Counted from the first letter of the stretch, positions 10,343 through 19,661 are shown. The stretch: DNA of 64,000 nucleotides from Paraburkholderia oxyphila NBRC 105797 (GCF_000685075.1 NZ_BAYD01000006.1:1-64000); one strand, 5' to 3'. The notes: generated from the letters alone by a model not told the origin. Made by a program: numbers and translations.

Positions 10343-10698
10343 CGAATATGGATGAAGAGGCGAAGGCGGAACTGCTTACTTTCCTCGTGGTCGGGCAACT
10401 ATTCTCGTTTGCTCGCACCGGCGAATGGTTGCGCACGGACCATCTCATCAAGTCAGCGCAGATGTGGCTCAGATCCAACGGCGCCGTATGCGATTGGCTT
10501 GAACGCGCTCAGCTCGTCGACGCGTGCCGGGTGGTTGTCATCAAGGCGCTCGACCTGCCGTTTCCTGAAGTCGAGGCCGACCTGGTGCAGCTCTTCAATC
10601 TGAATCGAGGTTGGTTTCTGGACTATAGGAAGCCCGTGGTCCAACAGATTCACGCGATGTGCGTTGCGCATCTCTCCCACGATGCAAGCATGATTTAG
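10339..10698 (+). CDS. Hypothetical protein translationally coupled to the SRAP gene (119 aa)
   Basis: Unrecognised small, mostly helical, acidic protein without signal peptide. The start codon overlaps the SRAP stop codon, so translation is probably coupled and expression SOS-dependent. An alternative start is ATG 10348. The sequence contains a possible helical bundle (LTFLVVGQLFSFARTGEWLRTDHL ... VDACRVVVIKALDLPFPEVE, split here by an undescribed middle). No catalytic motif was recognised. Confidence 0.6.
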   Translation: MTNMDEEAKAELLTFLVVGQLFSFARTGEWLRTDHLIKSAQMWLRSNGAVCDWLERAQLVDACRVVVIKALDLPFPEVEADLVQLFNLNRGWFLDYRKPVVQQIHAMCVAHLSHDASMI

Positions 10699-10764
10699 AC
10701 GATTGGGCGCCGCATCACACGCCGGCATCTCCAGACGCCAAGCGGGCGCCACCCTTGAGTGGGC

Positions 10765-12057
10765 TCATGCGGCCGCGTGGGAGGCGGTCCGTTCGACTTG
10801 ACCTGAAATTGGCGAGCGCGTCATGGTTAGCGCGACGGTAGCACCTGTGAGAAGTAAGAGGCCAGCAATACCGAATGCCCAGTCATAACTCCCGCTGGAA
10901 GCAACGACGTAGCCGGTCACAATTGGCGCCATCATGCCAAAGATGTTGCCACCAACAACAACGAAAGCCATGGCCTTCGCTACGTTGCGGGAGTCCGGGA
11001 GCAGGTCATTCAGAAGCGCAAAGTTGAGTGAGGTTGTCGAGGCAATCCCGGCAAGCGCGACTGAGAACACTACAAGCAAGCCGGCAAGACTCGAGATGAA
11101 TGGCACCGCGAGAACCGTCGCGCCGGTGAGCATGGCAATCGCTACTGCATTACGCCGCTTGCCCGTACCCACTCCGCTTCTCTTGAGGTAGTGGTCGCTC
11201 AACTTGCCGGCCGCGATACACAGAAGCACGGACGCCGCGTAGGGCACCGCAGCGAACGCTCCCGTGTGTGCAATGTCCAGATGCCTCGTCGCTTGCAGAT
11301 AGCTCGGCAGCCAGGTCAGGAAGAGATACTGCGTGTAAACGTTGCAGCCCTGCGTGAGGGCGAGCCCCCACAGAGTGCGCGAGCGCATCAGGGCAAGCAG
11401 TCCGGCGGACTCGCCTGGTGCGGACTTGCTCATCGCGGAAGTCGTGTCACGCTCGCGCAGGATTTTGTCGCGCTCGTCCGCCTTGAGCCAGCTTACCTTC
11501 TCGGGGTCTCCAAAGAACACGAGCCATGCGGCGAGCCATACAAAGCCGATGCCGCCTGCTATCAAAAACGATAGCCTCCAGCCGAACGCTGAGACAAGGA
11601 TGCCGAGCAGGACCGAACAGATTGCAGGGCCTGCGTACGAACCGCTGTTGAACATCGACGTGACCATCCCGCGCTCGCCTGCGGGAATCCATTGGCGGAT
11701 GACCTTTGCCCCCACCGGATTGCTCGATGACTCACCCGCACCCATCACCAGTCGCGCAGCAATCAGGCTCACAAAATTTCCGGCGGCCCCCGTTAGCGCA
11801 GTGGCTGCGGACCACACGAAGATACCGGCGGCGGCCATGCGCTTCGTGCCGAAGCGGTCAATCAGGAACCCCATAGGAAGCAGGAACAGCGTGTAGCTCC
11901 AGACGAAGGACGAAAGCAGATAGCCCATGCCGATGGCGGTCAGCTTGAATTCATTGGCAATCGGACGAGCGGCAATCGAAAGCGCGACGCGGTCCATGTA
12001 GTTAATCATCGACAGCGAAAACAAAAGGAAGGCTATCCATCCGCGGCGATACGACAT
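10765..12057 (-). CDS. MFS transporter, anion:cation symporter type
   Basis: Inner-membrane secondary transporter of 430 residues with a 12-helix MFS pattern. The N-terminus carries the NYMDRVALSIAARPIANEF signature typical of the ACS family (sugar acids, phthalate, tartrate and similar carboxylates) and a DRFGTKRM loop between helices 2 and 3. It lies downstream of a GntR regulator in the same direction but behind a terminator, and opposite the acnD-prpF operon. Import of an organic acid for that operon is inferred. Its upstream region carries the nine-base element AATGCACTT also found at the acnD promoter. Confidence 0.85.
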   Translation of the reverse strand: MSYRRGWIAFLLFSLSMINYMDRVALSIAARPIANEFKLTAIGMGYLLSSFVWSYTLFLLPMGFLIDRFGTKRMAAAGIFVWSAATALTGAAGNFVSLIAARLVMGAGESSSNPVGAKVIRQWIPAGERGMVTSMFNSGSYAGPAICSVLLGILVSAFGWRLSFLIAGGIGFVWLAAWLVFFGDPEKVSWLKADERDKILRERDTTSAMSKSAPGESAGLLALMRSRTLWGLALTQGCNVYTQYLFLTWLPSYLQATRHLDIAHTGAFAAVPYAASVLLCIAAGKLSDHYLKRSGVGTGKRRNAVAIAMLTGATVLAVPFISSLAGLLVVFSVALAGIASTTSLNFALLNDLLPDSRNVAKAMAFVVVGGNIFGMMAPIVTGYVVASSGSYDWAFGIAGLLLLTGATVALTMTRSPISGQVERTASHAAA

Positions 12058-12113
12058 GGTTGTCTCCGTACTTTTAGAATCGATGCGAACCTGGTATCAG
12101 GCTCGTGTTAAGC

Positions 12114-12137
12114 GTTTTGTGAAAACAAAATGCACTT
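12114..12137. promoter_or_regulatory. candidate operator upstream of the MFS gene
   Basis: TTTTGT and ACAAAA arms flank four bases (TTTTGTGAAAACAAAA) and are followed immediately by AATGCACTT (12129-12137). The same nine bases occur at 13278-13286 in the acnD promoter. The position, 60-80 bases before the MFS start, suits control by the neighbouring GntR regulator. The link to that regulator is inference. Confidence 0.4.
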
Positions 12138-12142
12138 TAGGG

Positions 12143-12167
12143 TAAAAAAGAGCGGCCGGGCGGCCGC
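12143..12167 (-). terminator. intrinsic terminator of the GntR regulator gene
   Basis: Read on the minus strand, GCGGCC, a four-base loop (GCCC) and GGCCGC (12167-12152) are followed by TCTTTTTT. It lies just after the regulator stop codon and separates it from the MFS gene. Confidence 0.7.
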
Positions 12168-12181
12168 CTCGAGGCAGTAGG

Positions 12182-13186
12182 TTAAGTATCGGTTTCGGTG
12201 AAAACCTCCCGCGCATGGACCTTGGCGCGGCGGGCACCCTCAATGTGGTCGCGCAGCAGTGCCGCAGCGCCGAGCAGGTCGTGGCGCGCGATGGCATCGA
12301 GAATCTTCAGATGCTCGAGAGCCTGCTCCTGGCGAGGTTTCCGCGACCGGGCCTGGCGGTATTCGACGAGCCGACGCAAGCGGTCCATCCGGCGCACGGA
12401 CTGCGCGATGAACCTGTTGCCCGACCATTTCGCAATAGTCTCGTGGAATTCGCTGTTTGCCTCGAACAGTTCAACTGAATCCATGGAGAGGTACCCGCTC
12501 TCGGCGATGAAACGCTGGCGTCGACGCAGTTCCTCGAGTTCAACTGGATTCACCCTGAAAGTGGGCGACATCACGCCGGTCGGTTCAATGGCCGCACGAA
12601 AGAGGTAGCTCTCTTCGTACGCTTCAACCGAGTCAATCATTGGCATGAACTGCCAGCCGTGACCGACCTGTCGTTCGAGCCAGCCTTCTTCCTGCATGCG
12701 TGAGAGCACCCGCCGCAACTCGCTGCGAGAAACCTCGTACTGACGCATCAGGTCGGCTTCAGTCACGTCATCGGGCAGCCGGCGCGCCAACCGGTCCTCA
12801 GCGATTTTCAGGTAGAGCGGGTTGTCCGGTTCACGGAAGAACTGCTCGGCTACGTCTGTCACATCCCGCGCGGGCTTCGCCATGAAGAAGCCGCGATTGA
12901 CGTCGTAGTAGACGACCCCTCGCGAGACGAGGTGATGCAGGGCCGCATTCACCGGCGTTCGCGACGTTCCAATCTTTTCGGCCAGAACCGATTCCGCGAG
13001 CCGGTCGCCCGTGGTGAGGTCCTCCCGGCGGGCAATTGCGAGTATTTCGCGCGTCACCCGTGTCTGTAGCGGGGTCAGTGCCGGACTTTCAGCGGTCGAA
13101 TCCATAGCGGTTGAGGGCAGCAAAAGGCCACTCACGACCGCCGGGTGCGGCGGTGCATCTGAATGACCAGTCAGCAATTTTGCCAT
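12182..13186 (-). CDS. GntR-family regulator with an apparent second winged helix (FCD-like C-terminus)
   Basis: DNA-binding regulator of 334 residues. An N-terminal winged helix (about 45-105) has the GntR pattern LAESVLAEKIGTSRTPVNAAL. A second helix-turn-helix-like stretch follows at about 135-190 (TEADLMRQYEVSRSELRRVL ... EEGWLERQVGHGWQF). The C-terminal helical domain (about 200-330) has the FCD look (FEANSEFHETIAKWSGNRFI, HLKILDAIARHDLLGAAALL). Ordinary FadR/FCD proteins are about 220-250 residues with one winged helix, so the extra domain explains the length. The ATG at 13186 has a GGGAGG site seven bases upstream. It is divergent from acnD and likely controls it; the ligand is probably an organic acid. 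Confidence 0.85.
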   Translation of the reverse strand: MAKLLTGHSDAPPHPAVVSGLLLPSTAMDSTAESPALTPLQTRVTREILAIARREDLTTGDRLAESVLAEKIGTSRTPVNAALHHLVSRGVVYYDVNRGFFMAKPARDVTDVAEQFFREPDNPLYLKIAEDRLARRLPDDVTEADLMRQYEVSRSELRRVLSRMQEEGWLERQVGHGWQFMPMIDSVEAYEESYLFRAAIEPTGVMSPTFRVNPVELEELRRRQRFIAESGYLSMDSVELFEANSEFHETIAKWSGNRFIAQSVRRMDRLRRLVEYRQARSRKPRQEQALEHLKILDAIARHDLLGAAALLRDHIEGARRAKVHAREVFTETDT

Positions 13187-13266
13187 CGTCTGCCTCCCAT
13201 GTTCGGCTAACCGAGTCCGCTCACCAGGGTAATCACCAAGCTCAACTGCGTTTGCATATTGCGTTT

Positions 13267-13291
13267 TATAATCATAGAATGCACTTCATTC
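13267..13291 (+). promoter_or_regulatory. acnD promoter -10 with a dyad operator
   Basis: A perfect -10 TATAAT (13267-13272) lacks a good -35. A 15-base dyad GAATG-CACTT-CATTC (13277-13291) covers the expected start point. This fits a repressor site, most likely for the divergent GntR regulator. The dyad contains AATGCACTT, shared with the MFS upstream region. Confidence 0.55.
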
Positions 13292-13330
13292 GAACGCAAG
13301 ACGCCCTGCAACACCCTGGAGAAAACCCCG

Positions 13331-15928
13331 ATGTCCACCTCGCTCCCCAACCAGACCGTCACCTATGCCAGCGTCGCTCAAGCGCTGAAGCCGCTCGACG
13401 ACAACGCTTTCTCGCGCATGCCCTATAGCGTCCGGGTGTTCGCCGAGAACATCGTTCGCCGGCAATCGGCAGAAGACGCAGCCCGTTATCTGAAGGCACT
13501 CGCGGCGCGGCGTCACGACGTGGACTTTCCGTACTACCCGGCGCGGGTTGTGCTGCAGGACCTGCTGGGCACGCCCGCGCTGGTCGACCTGGCTGGCATG
13601 CGTGACGCGATTGCAGAAAGCGGTGGAGACCCGGGCACCATCAACCCGGTGGTGCCCACCCAACTCGTAGTTGACCATTCCCTGAACGTTGAGATTGACG
13701 GCAGCGACCCCGAGGCGATGCCGAAGAACATGGCCATCGAGCAGCAGAAGAACGCCGAACGATTCGAGTTTCTTGCGTGGTGCAAGCAGGCATTCTCGAA
13801 TCTCGACGTGCTGATGCCGGGCAATGGCATCCTGCACCAGGTGAACATCGAACATCTCTCGCCGGTTATACAGGTGAAAGACGGCGTGGCTTTCCCGGAT
13901 ACGCTCGTCGGTACAGACAGCCACACCACCATGATTAACGCGATTGGTGTGCTGGGCTGGGGCGTAGGCGGCATCGAGGCTGAGTCGGTGATGCTCGGGC
14001 GCGCAGTGTGGCTGCGGTTGCCAACAATCGTTGGCGTTGAACTGACGGGTCGACGCCAGGCCGGTGTGACCGCGACCGACCTGGTGCTCGCCATTACCGA
14101 GTTTCTGCGCCAGCAGAAGGTCGTGGGCACCATCATCGAGTTTCATGGCGAAGGAGCGCGTGGCCTGGCGCTGAGCGACCGCGCTACCATTTCGAACATG
14201 GCTCCGGAGTTCGGCGCGACCGCCGCGCTCTTTGCTATCGATGAAAAGACGCTCGACTTCATGCGTCTGACTGGCCGCACAGAGTCGCAGATAGCGTTGA
14301 CGGAGGACTATGCGAAAGCACAAGGGCTTTGGGCCGATGACCTCCTGCACGCCGACTACGACAGGGTGCTCACATTTGACCTTTCGTCGGTCGGCCGCGC
14401 GCTGGCCGGGCCGGCTAACCCGCACGACAGGGTTCCGCTTTCGAGCCTGATTTCGAAAGGCATTGCGAAGCCCGAGCGAAGGGTAGAAGCACAGGAAGCG
14501 ACGTCATCGGCAAAGCTCGCAAACGGTTCGGTGGTCATCGCGGCCATTACGAGCTGCACCAACACGTCGAATCCACGAAACATGATTGCTGCAGGCCTGC
14601 TTGCTCAAAAGGCGCAGGCTCGAGGTCTTCAGCGCAAGCCGTGGGTGAAGACCTCCCTCGCGCCTGGCTCGAAGCCTGTGGAGAGCTATCTGCGCGCTGC
14701 GAATCTGATGGCGCCGCTCGAAGCGCTGGGGTTCGGCATCATCGGCTTTGGTTGCACCTCATGCAACGGCATGTCGGGCCCGCTGCCCAGGCACATCGAA
14801 GATGAAATCGTCAGCCGCGACGTACACGCGGTTGCCGTTCTGTCTGGTAACCGCAACTTCAACGGCCGTATCCACCCGCGCGTGAAAGAAGCCTTCTTGG
14901 CTTCGCCCCCGCTCGTTGTCGCGTATGCCATCGCCGGAACGATTGACATCGACATCGAAAGCGAAGCCATTGGGACCGACTCGCAGGGCAGCCCTGTAGG
15001 TCTGAGCGATATCTGGCCGAGCGACGACGAAATCGACAACCTGCTCAATGACAGTATTCGCGGTGAGCAATATGTTCACATCTACGCAGAAATGTTTCGC
15101 AAAAGCGAACGGCTCGACGACACCGACGCCGTACCGGCCCGCTTCCCCTGGCGAGACGACAGCAACTATATCCGTCGTCCCCCGTACTGGCAGGCGAGCC
15201 TGACCCAGGCCGCCACGTTCAATGCGATGCGCGCCATCGGGGTCTTCGGTGACAACGTGACGACCGACGACCTTTCGCCTTCGGGCGCAATACTCCCGGA
15301 TAGCGCCGCCGGCGAATACCTCATCGCGCACGGTGTAGCCAGGTCTGAATTTAATTCTTACGGGACGCGTCGCGGCGACCACAAGGTTGCAATTCGCGCG
15401 ACGTTCGCCAATAACCGGCTGCACAACGAGATGGCTGCAGGCATGGAAGGCTCACTGACGCGCCTCGAACCCGAGGGCCGGGTGATGCGTCTATTTGACG
15501 CCGCCGAGCAGTACATGGAAAAAGGCCAGGAGCTGATTGTGGTGGCCGGGAAGAATTACGGCTCCGGTTCTTCCCGCGATTGGGCGGCCAAGGGCGTGCG
15601 ACTCATCGGCGTTCGTGCGGTGGTATGCGAAAACTTCGAGCGTATCCATCGTTCGAATCTGGTTGGCATGGGTGTTCTGCCGCTCGAATTCATGGACGGC
15701 GTCAACCGCAAGACGCTACATATCGACGGTTCCGAGTTGTTCTCGCTCGAAGGCATCACGGACCGCGTGACGCCGTCCATGACTCTTGCACTATCCATCA
15801 CACGCAAAAACGGCGAGGTGGTGACCGCGCCTGTGCGTTGTCGCATCGATACGGAAGAGGAAGCTGAAATCTTCCGTGCGGGAGGGCTGCTGCCGCGTAT
15901 TGCCGACGAGCAGCGCGAGGTCGCGTAA
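13331..15928 (+). CDS. acnD: Fe/S-dependent 2-methylcitrate dehydratase / aconitase family, AcnD type
   Basis: Aconitase-superfamily hydro-lyase of 865 residues. It resembles AcnD along its whole length more than AcnA: LPYTSRV-like start (MPYSVRVFAENIVRR), LVDLAGMRDAIAESGGDP and NPVVPTQLVVDHSL. The three [4Fe-4S] ligands are Cys409 (ITSCTNTSNPRN), Cys475 and Cys478 (GFGCTSCNGMSG), and the swivel-domain motif GSGSSRDWAAKGV is present. AcnD works with PrpF, encoded two genes downstream. No prpB or prpC is present, so the natural substrate here may be aconitate or another tricarboxylate, not methylcitrate. Start ATG 13331 was chosen over the longer frame because it fits the family length and lies after the promoter. 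Confidence 0.85.
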   Translation: MSTSLPNQTVTYASVAQALKPLDDNAFSRMPYSVRVFAENIVRRQSAEDAARYLKALAARRHDVDFPYYPARVVLQDLLGTPALVDLAGMRDAIAESGGDPGTINPVVPTQLVVDHSLNVEIDGSDPEAMPKNMAIEQQKNAERFEFLAWCKQAFSNLDVLMPGNGILHQVNIEHLSPVIQVKDGVAFPDTLVGTDSHTTMINAIGVLGWGVGGIEAESVMLGRAVWLRLPTIVGVELTGRRQAGVTATDLVLAITEFLRQQKVVGTIIEFHGEGARGLALSDRATISNMAPEFGATAALFAIDEKTLDFMRLTGRTESQIALTEDYAKAQGLWADDLLHADYDRVLTFDLSSVGRALAGPANPHDRVPLSSLISKGIAKPERRVEAQEATSSAKLANGSVVIAAITSCTNTSNPRNMIAAGLLAQKAQARGLQRKPWVKTSLAPGSKPVESYLRAANLMAPLEALGFGIIGFGCTSCNGMSGPLPRHIEDEIVSRDVHAVAVLSGNRNFNGRIHPRVKEAFLASPPLVVAYAIAGTIDIDIESEAIGTDSQGSPVGLSDIWPSDDEIDNLLNDSIRGEQYVHIYAEMFRKSERLDDTDAVPARFPWRDDSNYIRRPPYWQASLTQAATFNAMRAIGVFGDNVTTDDLSPSGAILPDSAAGEYLIAHGVARSEFNSYGTRRGDHKVAIRATFANNRLHNEMAAGMEGSLTRLEPEGRVMRLFDAAEQYMEKGQELIVVAGKNYGSGSSRDWAAKGVRLIGVRAVVCENFERIHRSNLVGMGVLPLEFMDGVNRKTLHIDGSELFSLEGITDRVTPSMTLALSITRKNGEVVTAPVRCRIDTEEEAEIFRAGGLLPRIADEQREVA

Positions 15929-15930
15929 TC

Positions 15931-17004
15931 ATGACGCGCACTTTCGCCTACGTCGGGTGCCGCACGACGCGCGAGCGCCATGCCGAAGGCACCGGAATCG
16001 GCGTGTATCAGGTGTATGCGTCGGGCGCCTGGCAGCATCTCCAGACGCTCGAGCCACTGACCAACCCGAGCTTCCTTGCACTCAACCGGGAGCAGAGCAC
16101 GTTGTACGCCGTTCACGGAGACGGCGCGACCGTCAGTGCATTCCGGATTGACCCGCTGACTGGCCTGTTGACGCTGCTGAACAGTCAGGCGGGCACTGGA
16201 AGCAACCCTGTGCATCTCGACTTCTCGCGCGACGCAGCGAAGCTGGTCGTTGCGGGCTACGCTAGCGGCACCGCTACACCGTTTCCACTGGCTGCGGACG
16301 GTTCTATCGAGCCTCCTCAAGCGCCGTTGACATTCAACGGCGAACGCGGGCCGCATCGTGTCGAGCAGTCTTCGTCTCACCCGCACTACATCGCACGATA
16401 CGTTACGCGTCGGTTCGACACGGACTGGCACATCGTGCCCGACAAGGGCCTCGATACGGTTTTCGCTGTCAGGTGGTCGATTGACGAAAAACCCATCGTT
16501 CAGGCGGCTCGCGCGCGCGAAGGCGCCGGACCGCGCCACGCCGCCTTCCATCCAGAACTGCCACTGGTCTATGTCGTCAACGAACTCGATTCGACGGTGA
16601 CGACCTGGTCGTTTGACCCAATCAGTGGCCAGCTTGAGGCGCTGAATACGGTATCAGCGATTCCGCCGAACCATCACGGACGGTCGCGTGCGGCCGGAAT
16701 CGTCGTCGCACCCGATGGCCAGGCGCTCTACGTCACTAACCGGGGACACGACACAGTGGCGACCTTCGAGCTTGAACGGTCAACGGGCCTGCCGCGCGAC
16801 GTTCACTGGGCCTCCACGCGCGGAAGGTGTCCGCGCTTCCTGTGTATCGGACCAGACGGGCAGACGCTTTACGTCGCGAACGAAACCTCGCACAGCATCG
16901 AGCAATTCCGGCTCGACCCCGACAGCAGACAACCCATCGCAACTGGACGCTCCATCAGAACGGGAAGCCCGGTGAGCGTCGTATTTAGAATGACTAAGGA
17001 ATGA
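15931..17004 (+). CDS. Lactonase, seven-bladed beta-propeller (YbhE/6-phosphogluconolactonase-like)
   Basis: 357-residue protein of the lactonase beta-propeller family, whose members include YbhE 6-phosphogluconolactonase and muconolactone-forming enzymes. Repeated blades are visible (NPSFLALNREQSTLYAVH, NPVHLDFSRDAAKLVVAGY, PRHAAFHPELPLVYVVNE, PRFLCIGPDGQTLYVANE). No signal peptide, so cytoplasmic. It starts three bases after acnD and ends four bases before the PrpF-like gene, so it is co-transcribed. In this setting it may hydrolyse or form a lactone of a tricarboxylic intermediate; the substrate is not known. Confidence 0.8.
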   Translation: MTRTFAYVGCRTTRERHAEGTGIGVYQVYASGAWQHLQTLEPLTNPSFLALNREQSTLYAVHGDGATVSAFRIDPLTGLLTLLNSQAGTGSNPVHLDFSRDAAKLVVAGYASGTATPFPLAADGSIEPPQAPLTFNGERGPHRVEQSSSHPHYIARYVTRRFDTDWHIVPDKGLDTVFAVRWSIDEKPIVQAARAREGAGPRHAAFHPELPLVYVVNELDSTVTTWSFDPISGQLEALNTVSAIPPNHHGRSRAAGIVVAPDGQALYVTNRGHDTVATFELERSTGLPRDVHWASTRGRCPRFLCIGPDGQTLYVANETSHSIEQFRLDPDSRQPIATGRSIRTGSPVSVVFRMTKE

Positions 17005-17007
17005 CAA

Positions 17008-18189
17008 ATGGCACAGACTGGCATTGAGGCTACCTACATGCGCGGTGGCACGAGTAAGGGCGTGTTCTTCCGGGCGGACAGCCTGCCTTCCGACACCCGC
17101 TCGCGCGACGCAATTCTACTGCGCGTCATTGGCAGCCCGGACCCGTATGAGAAGCAGATTGATGGGATGGGTGGCGCGACATCCAGCACGAGCAAGGTGG
17201 TCGTCATAGGTCCTTCGTCGCGTACGGACTGCGACGTCGACTATCTCTTCGGCGCAGTATCGGTCAGGGAGCCGGTCATCGACTGGTCGGGCAACTGCGG
17301 GAATCTGACATCGGCGGTGGGACCCTATGCCATCGCACAGGGCCTTGTCGACGCGCCGGAGAACGGCATTGCCACCGTTCGAATCTGGCAGGCCAACATC
17401 AACGCGAAAATCATTGCTCATGTCCCGATGAAGGACGGTCAGGTCATGGAGGAAGGAGATTTCGAGCTGGACGGCGTGACATTCCCCGCGGCAGAAATCA
17501 GGATTGAATTTCTCGACCCCGGCGGCGCCGAGGATGCAGAAGAGGGTGGTGGTGCGATGTTTCCGACTGGGAAACCCATCGATGAACTCGACGTGCCTGG
17601 CTACGGCACATTCCGGGCGACGCTCATCAATGCGGGCAACCCGGCTATCTTCGTCGATGCCGAAGCGCTTGGCCTCAGGGGAAACGAGATGCAGGCCGAC
17701 GTGAACGGCGACGCGGCACTCCTGGCGAAGTGCGAAGCGATTCGTGCGCATGCTGCTGTTCGTATGGGTCTCGGTGCAACTTCAGAAGAGGTCACCGTGC
17801 AACGTCCTCATACGCCGAAACTTGCATTCGTATCGCTGCCCGAAGCGTACGTCGCTTCGAGTGGCAAGCAGGTTAGGCCAGAAAGCGTTGACATCAACGC
17901 TCGCATCCTGTCGATGGGCAAGCTCCATCACGCGATGACCGGAACGGGCGCCGTCGCGCTGGCAGTGGCTGCCGCCATTCCGGATACGGTGGTCAACCGG
18001 CTGGTCGCCGGTAAGGCTTCCGGCCAACTGCGCTTTGGTCACCCCTCCGGAACGATGGCCGTTGGAGCTGAGGCGGTGCAGCGCGATGGCGAATGGACTG
18101 TGACGAAAGCAATCATGAGTCGTAGTGCCCGTCGGCTGATGGAGGGCGTGGTTTACGTGCCTTCGGACGCGACCGTCGCTCTCTCCTGA
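17008..18189 (+). CDS. prpF: PrpF-family aconitate/methylaconitate isomerase
   Basis: 393-residue member of the PrpF (diaminopimelate epimerase-like) family that interconverts cis/trans-aconitate or 2-methylaconitate. Conserved features are YMRGGTSKGVFF with the catalytic-region Lys, the Cys of WSGNCGNLTSAVGP, and KLHHAMTGTGAVALAVAA. PrpF is usually the partner of AcnD in the 2-methylcitrate cycle. Here it sits with a lactonase and a 2-hydroxycarboxylate transporter, which favours a role as aconitate isomerase. The symbol marks the family, not a proven methylcitrate role. Confidence 0.85.
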   Translation: MAQTGIEATYMRGGTSKGVFFRADSLPSDTRSRDAILLRVIGSPDPYEKQIDGMGGATSSTSKVVVIGPSSRTDCDVDYLFGAVSVREPVIDWSGNCGNLTSAVGPYAIAQGLVDAPENGIATVRIWQANINAKIIAHVPMKDGQVMEEGDFELDGVTFPAAEIRIEFLDPGGAEDAEEGGGAMFPTGKPIDELDVPGYGTFRATLINAGNPAIFVDAEALGLRGNEMQADVNGDAALLAKCEAIRAHAAVRMGLGATSEEVTVQRPHTPKLAFVSLPEAYVASSGKQVRPESVDINARILSMGKLHHAMTGTGAVALAVAAAIPDTVVNRLVAGKASGQLRFGHPSGTMAVGAEAVQRDGEWTVTKAIMSRSARRLMEGVVYVPSDATVALS

Positions 18190-18294
18190 CCTCCCTTGGT
18201 CAGCGCAATCTCGCTGACCGACCAACCGCTTTCAGACGCCAAGAACGCTGGCCGTAGAGCCGGCGCGGGCCTCGTTCATGCTGGAGACAAATGA

Positions 18295-19644
18295 ATGGAA
18301 CACGCAAGCGAAGTCTCTCCGACCGCCGAAAGCTCAGAACGCTTCCCTTTCTGGCCATATGGCTGGTGGGCCATCGTCGAGTTGCGAATTGGCATCATCC
18401 CTTTACCGGTATATGTGCTGCTTGTCGGGCTCGTTGCTGCGTTCGTCGTGACGGGCAAAGTTCCTGGCGAGATTTCGATGGCCATCGCAGTGCTGGTTCT
18501 GTGCGGCTTCACCTGCGCAGAACTGGGCAAGCGCCTTCCTGTGCTCAGGAAGATAGGCGCTGCTGCGATAGTGGCGACGTTTCTGCCGTCCTTTCTGGCG
18601 TTCTACCATCTGCTGCCTCGCAAGCTGCTCGATATGGTGACCACGTTCACCAACGTCAGCAACTTCATGTACCTGTTCATCGCCTCAATCATCGTTGGCA
18701 GTATCTTCAGCATGGACCGGCAGGTCCTGATACGGGGCTTCGCGAAGATATTCCTGCCACTCGCTGCAGGTTCAATAGTTGCCGCAATCGTCGGTACCAC
18801 AGTTGGCGCGCTGCTCGGTCTCGGCACCCGCCATACGCTCCTCTATATTGTCATCCCTATCATGGCGGGAGGCGTGGGTGAGGGAGCGATTCCGCTGTCG
18901 GTCGGCTACGGCGAAATCATGAATATTCCGCAGGGTCCCATCTTCGCGCAGGTGTTGCCTGCAGTGATGATTGGCAGCCTGTGTGCAATCCTCTTCTCAG
19001 GCGTTCTCAGCTGGCTGGGGGAGAAGCGTCCTCATCTAACGGGCAACGGCATGCTGCAACCGGCTGTGCCCGAGCAACCTGGTCGCATGCACGATGACGA
19101 GATTCCGGCGGCACCAGACGTCAACACGGTCGCTGCTGCAGCCATCACCGCCATCTCGCTCTACCTTGTGGGTCTGCTTTGTCATCGGCTGATGGGCCTG
19201 CCGGCGCCGGTCGCAATGCTCTTCGTCGCGGTCTTTATCAAGGTGGGACGCTTTGTGTCGCCGAACCTTCAGGGAGGCGCACGAATCGTCTACCAGTTCT
19301 TTTCCACCGCGGTAACGTACCCATTGCTGTTTGCAATCGGGACGGCCATGACTCCGTGGGACCAGCTCATCGCAGCCATCAATCTGGCAAACGTAGCCAC
19401 TATTGCCAGTACCGTCGCAGCGCTCATGGCGACGGGTTTTGTGGTGGGAAGGTGGCTGAAGATGTATCCAATCGACACTGCAATCGTGAATGCCTGTCAC
19501 AGCGGGCAAGGGGGTACGGGTGACGTTGCCATTCTCACCGCATGCAACCGGATGAGCCTCATGCCCTTTGCACAGATTGCGACGCGCATCGGTGGCGCAC
19601 TGACCGTGACCGGTACGCTACTCGTTGTCGCACACATCCACTGA
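18295..19644 (+). CDS. 2-hydroxycarboxylate transporter (2HCT/CitS family)
   Basis: Inner-membrane symporter of 449 residues, the usual 2HCT length. The two re-entrant-loop signatures are present: GGVGEGAIPLS in the first half and SGQGGTGDVAIL in the second. The family carries citrate, malate and related hydroxy-acids with Na+ or H+. It follows prpF by about 105 bases in the same direction and supplies the probable substrate of the acnD-prpF enzymes. A GGAGAC site lies just before ATG 18295. Confidence 0.88.
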   Translation: MEHASEVSPTAESSERFPFWPYGWWAIVELRIGIIPLPVYVLLVGLVAAFVVTGKVPGEISMAIAVLVLCGFTCAELGKRLPVLRKIGAAAIVATFLPSFLAFYHLLPRKLLDMVTTFTNVSNFMYLFIASIIVGSIFSMDRQVLIRGFAKIFLPLAAGSIVAAIVGTTVGALLGLGTRHTLLYIVIPIMAGGVGEGAIPLSVGYGEIMNIPQGPIFAQVLPAVMIGSLCAILFSGVLSWLGEKRPHLTGNGMLQPAVPEQPGRMHDDEIPAAPDVNTVAAAAITAISLYLVGLLCHRLMGLPAPVAMLFVAVFIKVGRFVSPNLQGGARIVYQFFSTAVTYPLLFAIGTAMTPWDQLIAAINLANVATIASTVAALMATGFVVGRWLKMYPIDTAIVNACHSGQGGTGDVAILTACNRMSLMPFAQIATRIGGALTVTGTLLVVAHIH

Positions 19645-19661
19645 GTTTTCGAGGAACGTCT

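Noticed and set aside
13286..14425. Minus-strand frame opposite acnD
   Set aside because: No motif and overlaps a conserved enzyme; shadow.
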